Assembly: GCA_023248915.1 (NCBI GenBank)
Contig: JAHFDQ010000123.1
Span: 1-12,546 of the forward strand
Direction: 5' to 3'
Length of the DNA stretch: 12,546 nucleotides
Origin: Archangiaceae bacterium
GTDB lineage: Bacteria > Myxococcota > Myxococcia > Myxococcales > Myxococcaceae
Below, piece after piece: positions 6,368-12,546 of this stretch. Both the position numbers and the translations under genes were made by a program. Below the pieces are notes generated by a model. The model saw only the letters and a program-made list of their open reading frames with translations. It was not told the DNA's origin and did not search any database. The first letter of the stretch is position 1, and the number at the start of each line of letters is the position of its first letter.

Positions 6368-6580
6368 ATGAAGTTTCCACTCTTCTTCAGCCGGGAGTCT
6401 TCGGCGGCCGCTACCCGCGCGCGCCAAGACCGGCTCGAGAAGGCCATCTCCGAGAGCCTCCGAGTCCTCGGGCAGATGTGCACCAAGCTGGCGGACGCGG
6501 TCGAGGCGCAGCGGCTGACCCGCGCCGGCTACACGCGCCCCGAGCGTTTCCTCGAGCGCACCGACGCCAAGAAGGGCTAG
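6368..6580 (+). CDS. small 70-residue protein of unknown function
   Basis: The product is not recognised. It begins MKFPLFFSRESSAAATRARQ, continues with a predicted amphipathic helix (about residues 14-50, DRLEKAISESLRVLGQMC, then TKLADAVEAQRL) and ends in a charged tail (YTRPERFLERTDAKKG). There is no signal peptide or membrane segment. Support for it being real: it fills the gap between divergent genes exactly, it has its own TAnnnT element at leaderless distance, and it ends 4 bp before the amidohydrolase start, whose Shine-Dalgarno sequence (GAAGGG, 6571-6576) lies inside this gene's last codons. It could be a small coiled-coil or adaptor protein; no function is claimed. Confidence 0.6.
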   Translation: MKFPLFFSRESSAAATRARQDRLEKAISESLRVLGQMCTKLADAVEAQRLTRAGYTRPERFLERTDAKKG

Positions 6581-6584
6581 CGGG

Positions 6585-7571
6585 GTGGACGCGGTCCCAG
6601 AGGACGACGGCCGAGCCCTCGCCGACGCGGCGCTCGCCTGCGCTGGTCCCGCCCGGCGCTGGCTCGACGCCAACGGCCCGAAGCTGCCCCTTCCCGGGCT
6701 CGACGACGCCGAGGGCGAACGGGTGGCGCCGCACCTGCCGCCGGTGGTGGACGCGCACGTGCACCTGTTCCCCGACGCGGTGTTCGACGCCCTCTGGCGC
6801 TGGTTCGGCCGCTACGGTTGGCCCATCCGCTACAAGCTGCACGCGGCCCAGGTGGTCGACTTCCTCTTGCAGCGGGGGGTCAGCCACCTGGTGGCGCTGC
6901 ACTACGCGCACCTGCCGGGCATGGCGCGGGTGCTCAACGAGTTCATGGCCGACCTGTGCCGCAGCCGGCCCCAGGTGACCGGCCTGGCCACGGTGCTGCC
7001 CGGCGAACCCGGCGCCCGCCAGGTGCTGGAGGACGCCTTCGCAGAGGGCCTGAAGGGAGTGAAGCTGCACTGCCACGTGCAGTGCCTCGGCCCCGACGCG
7101 CCCGAGATGCATGAGGTGTACGCGGCCTGCTCGGCGGCGAACCTGCCCCTGGTGATGCACGCCGGGCGCGAGCCGGCCAGCCCCGCCTATAGGTGCGACC
7201 CGTACGCCCTGTGCTCGGCCGACCGGGTCGAGCGGGTGCTGCGCGACTACCCGCGGCTGCGGCTGTGCGTGCCCCACCTCGGGGCCGACGAGTTCGACGC
7301 CTACCAGGCCCTGCTCGAGCGCTTCGACAACCTCTGGCTCGACACCACCATGGCGGTGGCCGACTACTTCCCGGTCCCGACGCCGGTGGGGCTGTTGGCG
7401 GCCCGGCCCGACCGGGTGCTGTACGGCACCGACTTCCCCAACCTGCCCTACGCGTGGGACCGCGAGCTGGGAAAGCTGGCCGCGCTGAAGCTCTCCGAGG
7501 AGAGCCAGGCTCGCCTCTTGGGGGCGAACGCGCGCGCACTCTTTGGAATTGCCGCCCCCCGGCCGCAGTAA
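6585..7571 (+). CDS. amidohydrolase-2 family metal-dependent hydrolase
   Basis: A 328-residue TIM-barrel hydrolase of the PF04909 (Amidohydro_2) type, which includes hydrolases and nonoxidative decarboxylases such as ACMSD. Visible metal and active-site residues are VDAHVHLF (His58 and His60), GVKLHCH (Lys160, His162), VMHAGRE (His192), VPHLGADE (His231) and YGTDFPN (Asp283), in the correct order and spacing. The 50 residues before the first strand form an Ala/Pro-rich extension without a signal peptide. The GTG start at 6585 has GAAGGG 8 nt upstream. It lies 4 bp after the small gene and 9 bp before the acyltransferase, suggesting one transcript. The substrate cannot be read from the sequence. 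Confidence 0.85.
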   Translation: MDAVPEDDGRALADAALACAGPARRWLDANGPKLPLPGLDDAEGERVAPHLPPVVDAHVHLFPDAVFDALWRWFGRYGWPIRYKLHAAQVVDFLLQRGVSHLVALHYAHLPGMARVLNEFMADLCRSRPQVTGLATVLPGEPGARQVLEDAFAEGLKGVKLHCHVQCLGPDAPEMHEVYAACSAANLPLVMHAGREPASPAYRCDPYALCSADRVERVLRDYPRLRLCVPHLGADEFDAYQALLERFDNLWLDTTMAVADYFPVPTPVGLLAARPDRVLYGTDFPNLPYAWDRELGKLAALKLSEESQARLLGANARALFGIAAPRPQ

Positions 7572-7574
7572 GCT
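7569..7574 (+). promoter_or_regulatory. possible internal -10 element (acyltransferase)
   Basis: TAAGCT overlaps the amidohydrolase stop codon and lies 6 nt before the GTG at 7581, which has no Shine-Dalgarno sequence. It may give a leaderless internal transcript; read-through or translational coupling from the amidohydrolase gene is the alternative. Confidence 0.25.
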
Positions 7575-7580
7575 GCCCGC

Positions 7581-8912
7581 GTGTTCTACCGCTTCGCTCG
7601 CGCCGTGCTGCGGGTGGCCTTGAGGCTCTTCTACCGAATCCGGGTGAGCGGGCCCGCCGCCGACCTCGACGGGCCCGTCATCTTCGTCGGCAACCACCCC
7701 AACGGGCTCATCGACCCGTCGCTCATCTACGTCCTCACCCCGCGCCAGGTGACGTTCCTGGCCAAGGCGCCACTCTTCGAGATTCCGGTCATCGCCCAGC
7801 TCGCGCGCGGCATGGGGGCGCTCCCCGTCTACCGGCGGCAGGACGACCCGTCGCAGATGGGGAAGAACCAGGGCACGCTCGACGCCTGCGTCGAGGCGTT
7901 GGTAGCGGGCCGGGCCGTCACCCTCTTCCCCGAGGGCAAGAGCCACTCCGAACCGCAGCTCGCCGACCTGAAGACTGGCTGCGCCCGCATCGCGCTCCGG
8001 GCCGCCGTTCGCGGCGCGCGGGTGCGCATCGTCCCCATCGGGCTGACCTACCAGCAGAAGCACCGCTTCCGGAGCGAAGTCCTGCTCGAGGTGGGCTCTG
8101 CCCTCGAGGTCGATCGGCCCGCCGACGCCGAAGACCACGACGCCGCCCGCGCCTTGACCGAGCGCATCGCCGGCGCCTTGCGGGCCGTGACGCTGAACCT
8201 CGAGCGCTGGGAAGACCTGCCCGTCATCCAGACCGCCGAACAGCTCTACGCCCTGCGCCACGGCGAGGCGGCGGCCGACCCGGGCCGGATGCGCCGCTTC
8301 TCGCGCGGGGTGGAAATCTTGCGCGAAGAGCAGCCCGAGCGCTTCCAGGCGCTGCGCCGGGAAACCATGTCCTTCCGGCGCCGGCTCGAGCTGGTGCGCG
8401 CCGCTCCGGCCGACCTGCAGGTGGTCTACCGCCGCGGCCCCGTCTACGGCTTCGTGGCCCGGAATCTGGCGGCCCTCGCCCTCGGCCTGCCGCTGTTTCT
8501 GCTCGGCATCGCACTCTTCGCGGTGCCCTTCCAGCTCCCCCGGCTCCTGGTGGCGGCGGTGCGCCCCGACCGCGACCGGGTCGCCACGGTGAAGCTGGTC
8601 TGCATGATGCTTTTGGCTCCGCTCTGGCTGGGCGGGCTCACTGCGGCGGCGGCCTGGCACTGGGGGGCGCCGGCGGCCGTCTACACGGCGCTGCTCACCT
8701 TCCCCCTGGCCCTCTTCACCCGGTACTTCTACGAGCGGCGCCGCTCGGCCCTCCGCGACACCCTGACCTTTCTCGTGCTCGCCCGGCGTTCGAGCCTCCG
8801 AGCGCGGCTGCTGGTCGAGGGAGAACGGCTGGCGTCCGAAATCGAGCAACTGGCGGCCGAGCTTCGCCCCCGAATTCAGGCCGAGGCCGAATCGGGTGCA
8901 AGTCCGGTCTGA
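7581..8912 (+). CDS. PlsC-type 1-acyl-glycerol-phosphate / glycerol-phosphate acyltransferase with C-terminal membrane segments
   Basis: A 443-residue membrane-associated acyltransferase (LPLAT/PlsC fold) that should transfer fatty acyl chains to a glycerol-phosphate or lysophospholipid acceptor at the inner membrane. The catalytic motif is NHPNGLIDP (His39, Asp45): five residues separate His and Asp rather than the classical four, a variant I recall from HPNSFLD-type acyltransferases. GMGALPVYRR (77-86) and FPEGKSHSEPQL (116-127) are the acceptor-binding motifs. After about residue 285 come hydrophobic segments (FVARNLAALALGLPLFLLG, then LLAPLWLGGLTAAAAW and VYTALLTFPLALFTRYF), absent from minimal PlsC and similar to larger GPAT-like proteins. 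The GTG at 7581 is 9 bp after the amidohydrolase stop. Substrate preference is unknown; catalytic class is confident. Confidence 0.85.
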   Translation: MFYRFARAVLRVALRLFYRIRVSGPAADLDGPVIFVGNHPNGLIDPSLIYVLTPRQVTFLAKAPLFEIPVIAQLARGMGALPVYRRQDDPSQMGKNQGTLDACVEALVAGRAVTLFPEGKSHSEPQLADLKTGCARIALRAAVRGARVRIVPIGLTYQQKHRFRSEVLLEVGSALEVDRPADAEDHDAARALTERIAGALRAVTLNLERWEDLPVIQTAEQLYALRHGEAAADPGRMRRFSRGVEILREEQPERFQALRRETMSFRRRLELVRAAPADLQVVYRRGPVYGFVARNLAALALGLPLFLLGIALFAVPFQLPRLLVAAVRPDRDRVATVKLVCMMLLAPLWLGGLTAAAAWHWGAPAAVYTALLTFPLALFTRYFYERRRSALRDTLTFLVLARRSSLRARLLVEGERLASEIEQLAAELRPRIQAEAESGASPV

Positions 8913-8985
8913 TGAACGGTTGAACCCACCTGGGCCTACCCGCCCACTTCACGGAAGACCGGTGAGGCCCCATCTTCGAGTCGCC

Positions 8986-9363
8986 ATGTCGGAAATCCTC
9001 GTCGTGGACGACGATGCCAGCCACCGCACCCTCATCTGCGACGTCCTCGTGGACATGGGCTACCAGACGACCGAAGCGGCCAACGGCAAGGAAGCGCTCG
9101 AGCTGCTCGAGGGCCGGCTCCCGGACGCGGTCTTGCTCGACCTGCGCATGCCGGTGATGAGCGGCTGGGGCCTGCTCGAGGCGCTGAAGAAGATGCCCCG
9201 GGCGCGCGGGGTGCCCATCATCATCATCTCGGCCTACGGCTACGAGTGGGAAGCCGAATTGGTCGGCGCGGCCGGGTACGTGTCGAAGCCGGTCGACTTG
9301 GAGCGCGTGCGGTCGACGGTGCAGCAAGTCGTCGGTCCGCCGGCCGCCCTGATGGTCCATTAG
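8986..9363 (+). CDS. single-domain response regulator (CheY-like receiver)
   Basis: A 125-residue stand-alone receiver domain with no output domain. The acidic pocket is VVDDD (Asp8-10), the phospho-acceptor is Asp52 in LLDLRMPVMSGW, Ser82 is the switch hydroxyl in IIISAYG, and Lys101 is in SKPVDL, so it looks fully functional. It probably relays a phosphate or acts by protein contact, as in CheY or DivK. No histidine kinase is in the window. The ATG at 8986 gives the canonical receiver start; a GTG at 8962 preceded by GGAAG is an alternative that adds eight residues. It lies 73 bp after the acyltransferase, so cotranscription is uncertain. Confidence 0.88.
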   Translation: MSEILVVDDDASHRTLICDVLVDMGYQTTEAANGKEALELLEGRLPDAVLLDLRMPVMSGWGLLEALKKMPRARGVPIIIISAYGYEWEAELVGAAGYVSKPVDLERVRSTVQQVVGPPAALMVH

Positions 9364-9365
9364 GC

Positions 9366-9385
9366 TCGGCCGCGACATCGGCCGA
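9366..9385 (+). terminator. weak hairpin after the response regulator
   Basis: TCGGCCG (9366-9372) and CGGCCGA (9379-9385) form a perfect 7-bp stem with a 6-nt loop, 2 bp after the stop codon of the receiver gene. The following bases (TTGCCTGGTTG) are only moderately T-rich, so termination would be partial at best. Confidence 0.3.
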
Positions 9386-9432
9386 TTGCCTGGTTGTGCC
9401 GGCCTGCGGTTTTCCGGTGTGATGGGCCTTCC

Positions 9433-10275
9433 GTGACTCGAGCCGACAGCACGCCCGCGGTGCGCGCCCGGGGGCTGGTGAAGCGCTTCGGCGACTTCAC
9501 CGCCCTCGACGGGCTCGACCTGACCATCGAGCGCGGCGCCTTCTACGCCTTCCTGGGGCCGAACGGCGCCGGCAAGTCGACCACCCTGTCCATTCTCACC
9601 GGCGTGTACGGCGCCGACGCGGGCGGCATCGAGATTCTGGGCGTGGACGCGCGGCGAAACCCGTTGGCGGTGAAGTCGCGCATCGGCGTGGTGCCCGAAG
9701 AGCTGTCGCTGTTCGAGCGGCTCACCGGCCGCCAGTACCTCACCTTCTGCGGCCGAATGTTCGGCCTCGGCGCCGGCGAGGCCAACGCGCGCGCAGCCGA
9801 GCTGCTCGCCCTCACCGAGCTCGGCTTCAAAGCCGGCGCGCTGGTGGCCGAGTACTCGAAGGGAATGCGCAGGCGCCTGGCCATCGCCGCCGCCCTCATC
9901 CACGGGCCCGAGCTGGTGCTGCTCGACGAGCCCTTCGAGGGAATCGACGTGATGGCGGCCGGCGTCATCCGCGAGCTCTTGTCCGACCTGTCGCGGCGCG
10001 GCGTCACCCTGCTCCTCACCACCCACGTGCTCGAGCTGGCCGAGCGGCTGGCGACGCACGCGGGCGTCATCTGCCAGGGGAAGATGGTCGCCGAGGGCTC
10101 GGTGGCCGAGCTGAAGGCCCGCCACCATGCCGCCTCGCTCGAGCAGGTGTTCGAGCGGCTCGTCGGTTCGCCGGCCGCGAAGAACGCCCGGCTGTCCTTC
10201 TACGGCGAGAAGGCAGAAGGCCCGGAGGCCGAGGCGGCGCCGGCCGTGCCCGCCCTGCCCGGCAAGGGCGCATGA
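9433..10275 (+). CDS. ABC transporter ATP-binding protein (ABC-2 exporter type)
   Basis: A 280-residue nucleotide-binding subunit. It has Walker A GPNGAGKST (42-50), a signature-loop variant YSKGMRRR (141-148), Walker B LVLLDEP (161-167) with catalytic Glu166, and the switch His198 in LLLTTHVLE. The order, length and the VPEELSLFERLTGRQYL stretch are typical of the NatA/BcrA-type exporters that pump lipids, ions or drugs rather than importers. The C-terminal tail (after about 240) is Ala/Pro/Glu-rich and probably flexible. The GTG at 9433 is preferred; the TTG at 9394 is an upstream alternative, and neither has a strong ribosome binding site. It overlaps the membrane subunit gene by ATGA (10272-10275), showing translational coupling. 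The substrate is unknown. Confidence 0.9.
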   Translation: MTRADSTPAVRARGLVKRFGDFTALDGLDLTIERGAFYAFLGPNGAGKSTTLSILTGVYGADAGGIEILGVDARRNPLAVKSRIGVVPEELSLFERLTGRQYLTFCGRMFGLGAGEANARAAELLALTELGFKAGALVAEYSKGMRRRLAIAAALIHGPELVLLDEPFEGIDVMAAGVIRELLSDLSRRGVTLLLTTHVLELAERLATHAGVICQGKMVAEGSVAELKARHHAASLEQVFERLVGSPAAKNARLSFYGEKAEGPEAEAAPAVPALPGKGA

Positions 10276-11942
10276 ACGCCTTGTCGCTCGCCGCCCCCCG
10301 GCGCCCTCCCGGCTTCTTTACGCACCTGTGGCTCTTGTGGGGCCTCCGGCTGGCCATCGGGCTCAACCGGGGCGACGGGCGGCGCCGCGCCCTGGCCGCC
10401 GCGGCCTTCCTGGCGTCGAGCGCGCCCGGGCCGGTGCTCTTCCTCGGGTTCTACGGGCTCTTGTCCGTGCCGGCGGTGGCCACCTCGGAGGTGTGGCCGG
10501 ACTTCATCCTGGCGATCCTGTGCTTCGTGACCTCGGCGGTGTGGGCCACCTGGCCGCTGTTGTCGGCTGGGGTGGACGACCACTCCGAGCTGTCGCGCTA
10601 CTCGGCCTTCCCCATCTCGCCGTTTCGGCTCTTGGCGGCTTCCACGCTGGCCAGCCTGTTCGAACCCCGCGCCTTCGTCTTCTACGCCCCCCTGGCCGGT
10701 ACGGCGCTCGGGTACGCGCGGCTGCACCCGCCCGCCTCGTGGCCCTTCGCGGCGCTGCTCTTCACCGCCTACGCGCTGTTCAATGCCGCGGTCAGCCGCA
10801 TCGGCCTGTACGCGGTGCTGAACGTGCTGCGCCAGCGCCGGAACGCCGAGCTGATCGGCGGCTTCTTCGTCGCCCTCATCGCCGTGTGCGCGGTTATTCC
10901 GCCTGTCGACACGTCCTGGCTGCTCAGCGTGGGTGGAGGCGCGACCGCGCTGTCCGACCGGGCGCTCCGCGACGCGGCGGTGGCGCTGCAGCAGGTGCCG
11001 CCCGGCTTCCTCGCCCACGGATTGGCCTGCCTGGGCCTTGGCGCGGGCCCCTACGCCATCGGCGACCTGTTCGCGCTGGTCGAGCTGACGGTGCTGGCGC
11101 TGGTGGTGGCCTACGGCCTGCTGCTCGACTTCCACCGCAACGTCGGTCGCGGCAGCGCCACCGCGGCGGGCCAGCGAGACGCCAACCCGTTCGCCACCGC
11201 CTCGGGGCTGTTCCGGGTGCTGGTGGCGAGGGAAGCGCTCGACCTGTGGCACAACGCCAGGGCCCGGCTGCTGGCATCGGTGCCGTTCCTCCTGGCCATT
11301 CTGCTGAAGCTTCTGTCGGGGAGGTCGCTGTTCGCCTTCGCGCTGGGCAAGAGCGCCGACACCTGGCTGCTCGGAACGCTGTGCCTCTACGGCGCCGTCG
11401 TCATCGCGTCTACCTTCTCGCAGAACACCTTCGCTTACGACGGGCACGGCTTCGCGGTCTTCCTGGTGGCTCCGATCGACCTGGCCTCGGTGTTGAAGGC
11501 GAAGAACGCCGTGCACGCCGCGGCGGCGGCGCTGCTCGCGCTGTCGGTGTCGCTGTTCTACCGGGTCTACTTCGGCCAGGGCGGCTGGGTGGACTGGGCC
11601 TGCGCGATGGCCGCCGTCGCCGCGGTGCTGCCGGTGCTCCTGACCGCGGGGAACTTCCTCTCGCTCATCTTCCCGGTGAAGTTCCACGCCGACCTGAAGC
11701 GCCGAGACAAGCTGCCGTTCGCGGCGTCGATGCTGGGCGTGCTGGCGGCCGCCGTGGGCACCGCGCCGTTCGGGTGGGCGCTGCGCCTGCAGGGCACCGA
11801 CGGCCCCGACTGGTCCACGGCGGGCCTCATTGCCCTGTCCGCCGCCCTCGGGTGGATGGGCTACCGCGCGCTCTTGCCCGCGGCCCTGGCGTTGCTCGTC
11901 AGGCGGCGAGAGCTCGTCCTGCGCGCCGTCACCCGGAACTGA
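10272..11942 (+). CDS. ABC-2-type exporter permease subunit
   Basis: A 556-residue polytopic inner-membrane protein with roughly ten hydrophobic segments, for example around residues 41-68, 77-104, 121-152, 160-186 and 199-219, and a similar set in the second half. The FPISPFRLL stretch (123-131) after an acidic-basic loop (DDHSELSRYSA) is characteristic of large ABC-2-like permeases partnered with a NatA/BcrA-type ATPase. The start ATG lies inside the last codons of the ATPase gene, with AAGG 4 nt upstream. Its length, about twice that of a single six-helix ABC-2 permease, suggests a fused double-unit permease that forms the full membrane pore with two ATPases. The exported molecule cannot be inferred. 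Confidence 0.82.
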   Translation: MNALSLAAPRRPPGFFTHLWLLWGLRLAIGLNRGDGRRRALAAAAFLASSAPGPVLFLGFYGLLSVPAVATSEVWPDFILAILCFVTSAVWATWPLLSAGVDDHSELSRYSAFPISPFRLLAASTLASLFEPRAFVFYAPLAGTALGYARLHPPASWPFAALLFTAYALFNAAVSRIGLYAVLNVLRQRRNAELIGGFFVALIAVCAVIPPVDTSWLLSVGGGATALSDRALRDAAVALQQVPPGFLAHGLACLGLGAGPYAIGDLFALVELTVLALVVAYGLLLDFHRNVGRGSATAAGQRDANPFATASGLFRVLVAREALDLWHNARARLLASVPFLLAILLKLLSGRSLFAFALGKSADTWLLGTLCLYGAVVIASTFSQNTFAYDGHGFAVFLVAPIDLASVLKAKNAVHAAAAALLALSVSLFYRVYFGQGGWVDWACAMAAVAAVLPVLLTAGNFLSLIFPVKFHADLKRRDKLPFAASMLGVLAAAVGTAPFGWALRLQGTDGPDWSTAGLIALSAALGWMGYRALLPAALALLVRRRELVLRAVTRN

Positions 11943-11962
11943 AGGGCCGCGCCGAAAGCTGG

Positions 11963-11968
11963 TAGACC
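11963..11968 (+). promoter_or_regulatory. possible -10 element of a leaderless transcript (GGQ protein)
   Basis: TAGACC lies 6 nt before the ATG at 11975, which lacks a clear Shine-Dalgarno sequence. The last base deviates from TAnnnT. It sits in the 32-bp gap after the permease gene. Confidence 0.25.
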
Positions 11969-11974
11969 CGCCCC

Positions 11975-12358
11975 ATGTCAGAGCCATCCATTCCTCCGGA
12001 GCGCCGCCAGGCGGCCCGCCGCGCCCAGGCGCTGCCCGAAGAGGCGCTGCTCGCCGAGTGCGAGGTGGAGTTCTTCGTGGCCGGCGGCCCCGGCGGCCAG
12101 CACCGGAACAAGACGGCCTCCGGCGTGCGCCTCACCCACCCGCCCACCGAGCTGTCGGTCACCGCCACCGAGCGACGCAGCCAGGCTCAGAACCGCACCG
12201 CGGCCCTGGCGCGCCTGCGAAGCGGCCTGGCGGCGCTCGCCTACGTGCCCAAGCCGCGGCGAAAGACGCGCCCCACCCGGGGCTCCAAGGAGCGCCGCCT
12301 CGAGGCCAAGCACCGGGCCGGTGAGCGAAAGGCCCAGCGGCGCCAGGGCTACGACTAG
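11975..12358 (+). CDS. release-factor-like GGQ protein (ArfB/ICT1 type, ribosome rescue)
   Basis: A 127-residue protein containing only the peptidyl-tRNA hydrolase domain of class I release factors: GGPGGQHRNKT (37-47, with the catalytic GGQ at 40-42), VRLTHPPTELSV and ERRSQAQNRTAAL. It has no codon-recognition domain. The C-terminal basic tail (RPTRGSKERRLEAKHRAGER and beyond) resembles the tail that lets ArfB/YaeJ and mitochondrial ICT1 enter the empty mRNA channel of stalled ribosomes. The likely role is hydrolysis of peptidyl-tRNA on non-stop ribosomes in the cytoplasm. It differs from E. coli ArfB in having about 36 residues before the GGQ region, so it may be a related release-factor-like subfamily. 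It converges with aconitase, their stops overlapping. Confidence 0.82.
   Translation: MSEPSIPPERRQAARRAQALPEEALLAECEVEFFVAGGPGGQHRNKTASGVRLTHPPTELSVTATERRSQAQNRTAALARLRSGLAALAYVPKPRRKTRPTRGSKERRLEAKHRAGERKAQRRQGYD
12355..12358. other. shared CTAG: overlapping convergent stop codons
   Basis: CTAG holds TAG for the GGQ gene on the plus strand (12356-12358) and TAG for aconitase on the minus strand (12357-12355). The two coding regions overlap tail to tail by 4 bp. Confidence 0.85.
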
Positions 12359-12546
12359 GCGAGCTGGCGGACGACGAAGGGCAACACGCCGCCGTGCCGG
12401 AAGTAGTCGAGCTCGACGGGCGTGTCGACGCGAACCAGGGCCTTGAACGCTCGGGACTGGCCTTCGCCGCGCGCGGTCACGCTCACCGTGCCCCGGGGGG
12501 TCAGGCCCGTGGCGATGCCGGCGACGTCGAAAGTCTCTCGCCCGGA
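12355..12546 (-). CDS. acnA: aconitate hydratase AcnA, C-terminal 63 residues (5' part outside window)
   Basis: The minus-strand frame is open from the window edge to TAG at 12357-12355. The encoded end reads SGRETFDVAGIATGLTPRGT, then a VSVTARGEGQ strand, then ALVRVDTPVELDYFRHGGVL and PFVVRQLA. This is the closing part of domain 4 (swivel domain) of AcnA-type aconitases, whose C-terminus follows the pattern R-x-DTP-E-x-YY-x-x-GG-x-L-x-x-V-x-R-x-L. The enzyme isomerises citrate to isocitrate in the TCA cycle using a [4Fe-4S] cluster held by the part outside the window. It is convergent with the GGQ gene. Confidence 0.88.
   Translation of the reverse strand, partial: SGRETFDVAGIATGLTPRGTVSVTARGEGQSRAFKALVRVDTPVELDYFRHGGVLPFVVRQLA

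Noticed and set aside
6411..8849. 812-residue minus-strand ORF across the amidohydrolase and acyltransferase
   Set aside because: It spans two well-supported genes in antisense and has Gln/His/Gly/Arg-rich composition typical of a GC-rich shadow frame.
7193..8923. 576-residue plus-strand ORF in another frame over the amidohydrolase and acyltransferase
   Set aside because: It is an Arg/Pro/Ala-rich shadow; the alternative frames carry the catalytic motifs of both enzymes.
8716..10128. 470-residue minus-strand ORF opposite the receiver and ABC ATPase genes
   Set aside because: It covers parts of three good plus-strand genes and has no domain-like features.
10200..11987. 595-residue minus-strand ORF opposite the ABC permease
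   Set aside because: It is an antisense shadow of a polytopic membrane protein gene, with no motifs of its own.

Overview
The window is very GC-rich. GTG starts are common, genes are tightly packed, and one secreted protein ends in a Cys-hydrophobic-Arg tail resembling the MYXO-CTERM sorting signal. Together these suggest a member of the Myxococcota; the genus cannot be read from the sequence. Thirteen coding regions are supported, two of them cut by the window edges. No rRNA, tRNA, CRISPR array or complete insertion sequence is visible. No stretch longer than 200 bp lacks a gene; the largest gap, 1901-2098, holds only weak inverted repeats.

Layout. 1-1169 (+) is the 3' part of a DUF362-family protein with a cysteine-containing C-terminal domain. 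1249-1900 (+) is a small toxin-antitoxin-like pair: a ribbon-helix-helix antitoxin and a PIN-domain protein in which one expected acidic site is alanine. 2099-3208 (+) is an exported protein made of three copies of one roughly 95-residue domain plus a C-terminal anchor. 3211-6305 (-) is a probable two-gene unit: a beta-hydroxyacid dehydrogenase followed by a YgfK-like dihydroorotate-dehydrogenase-fold/ferredoxin protein that lacks the FAD/NADPH module of E. coli YgfK and carries a REP-like DNA repeat inside its linker. 6368-8912 (+) is a divergent cluster of a 70-residue protein of unknown role, an amidohydrolase and a PlsC-type acyltransferase. 8986-9363 (+) is a stand-alone receiver domain. 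9433-11942 (+) is a two-gene ABC exporter with a 4-base ATGA overlap. 11975-12358 (+) is a GGQ release-factor-like protein of the ArfB/ICT1 type. 12355-12546 (-) is the C-terminus of aconitase AcnA, whose stop codon overlaps that of the GGQ gene.

Most of this looks like ordinary myxobacterial chromosome with metabolic and envelope functions. The points most worth a second look are the REP-like element that has become in-frame protein linker (3960-4080), the reduced YgfK architecture, the PIN protein with missing acidic residues, the NuoB/hydrogenase-small-subunit-like cysteine pattern at the end of the DUF362 protein, and a recurring TAnnnY hexamer 6-8 nt upstream of several starts that lack a Shine-Dalgarno sequence, which suggests leaderless transcripts. 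I found no convincing sign of a wholly new multi-gene defence or biosynthetic system.
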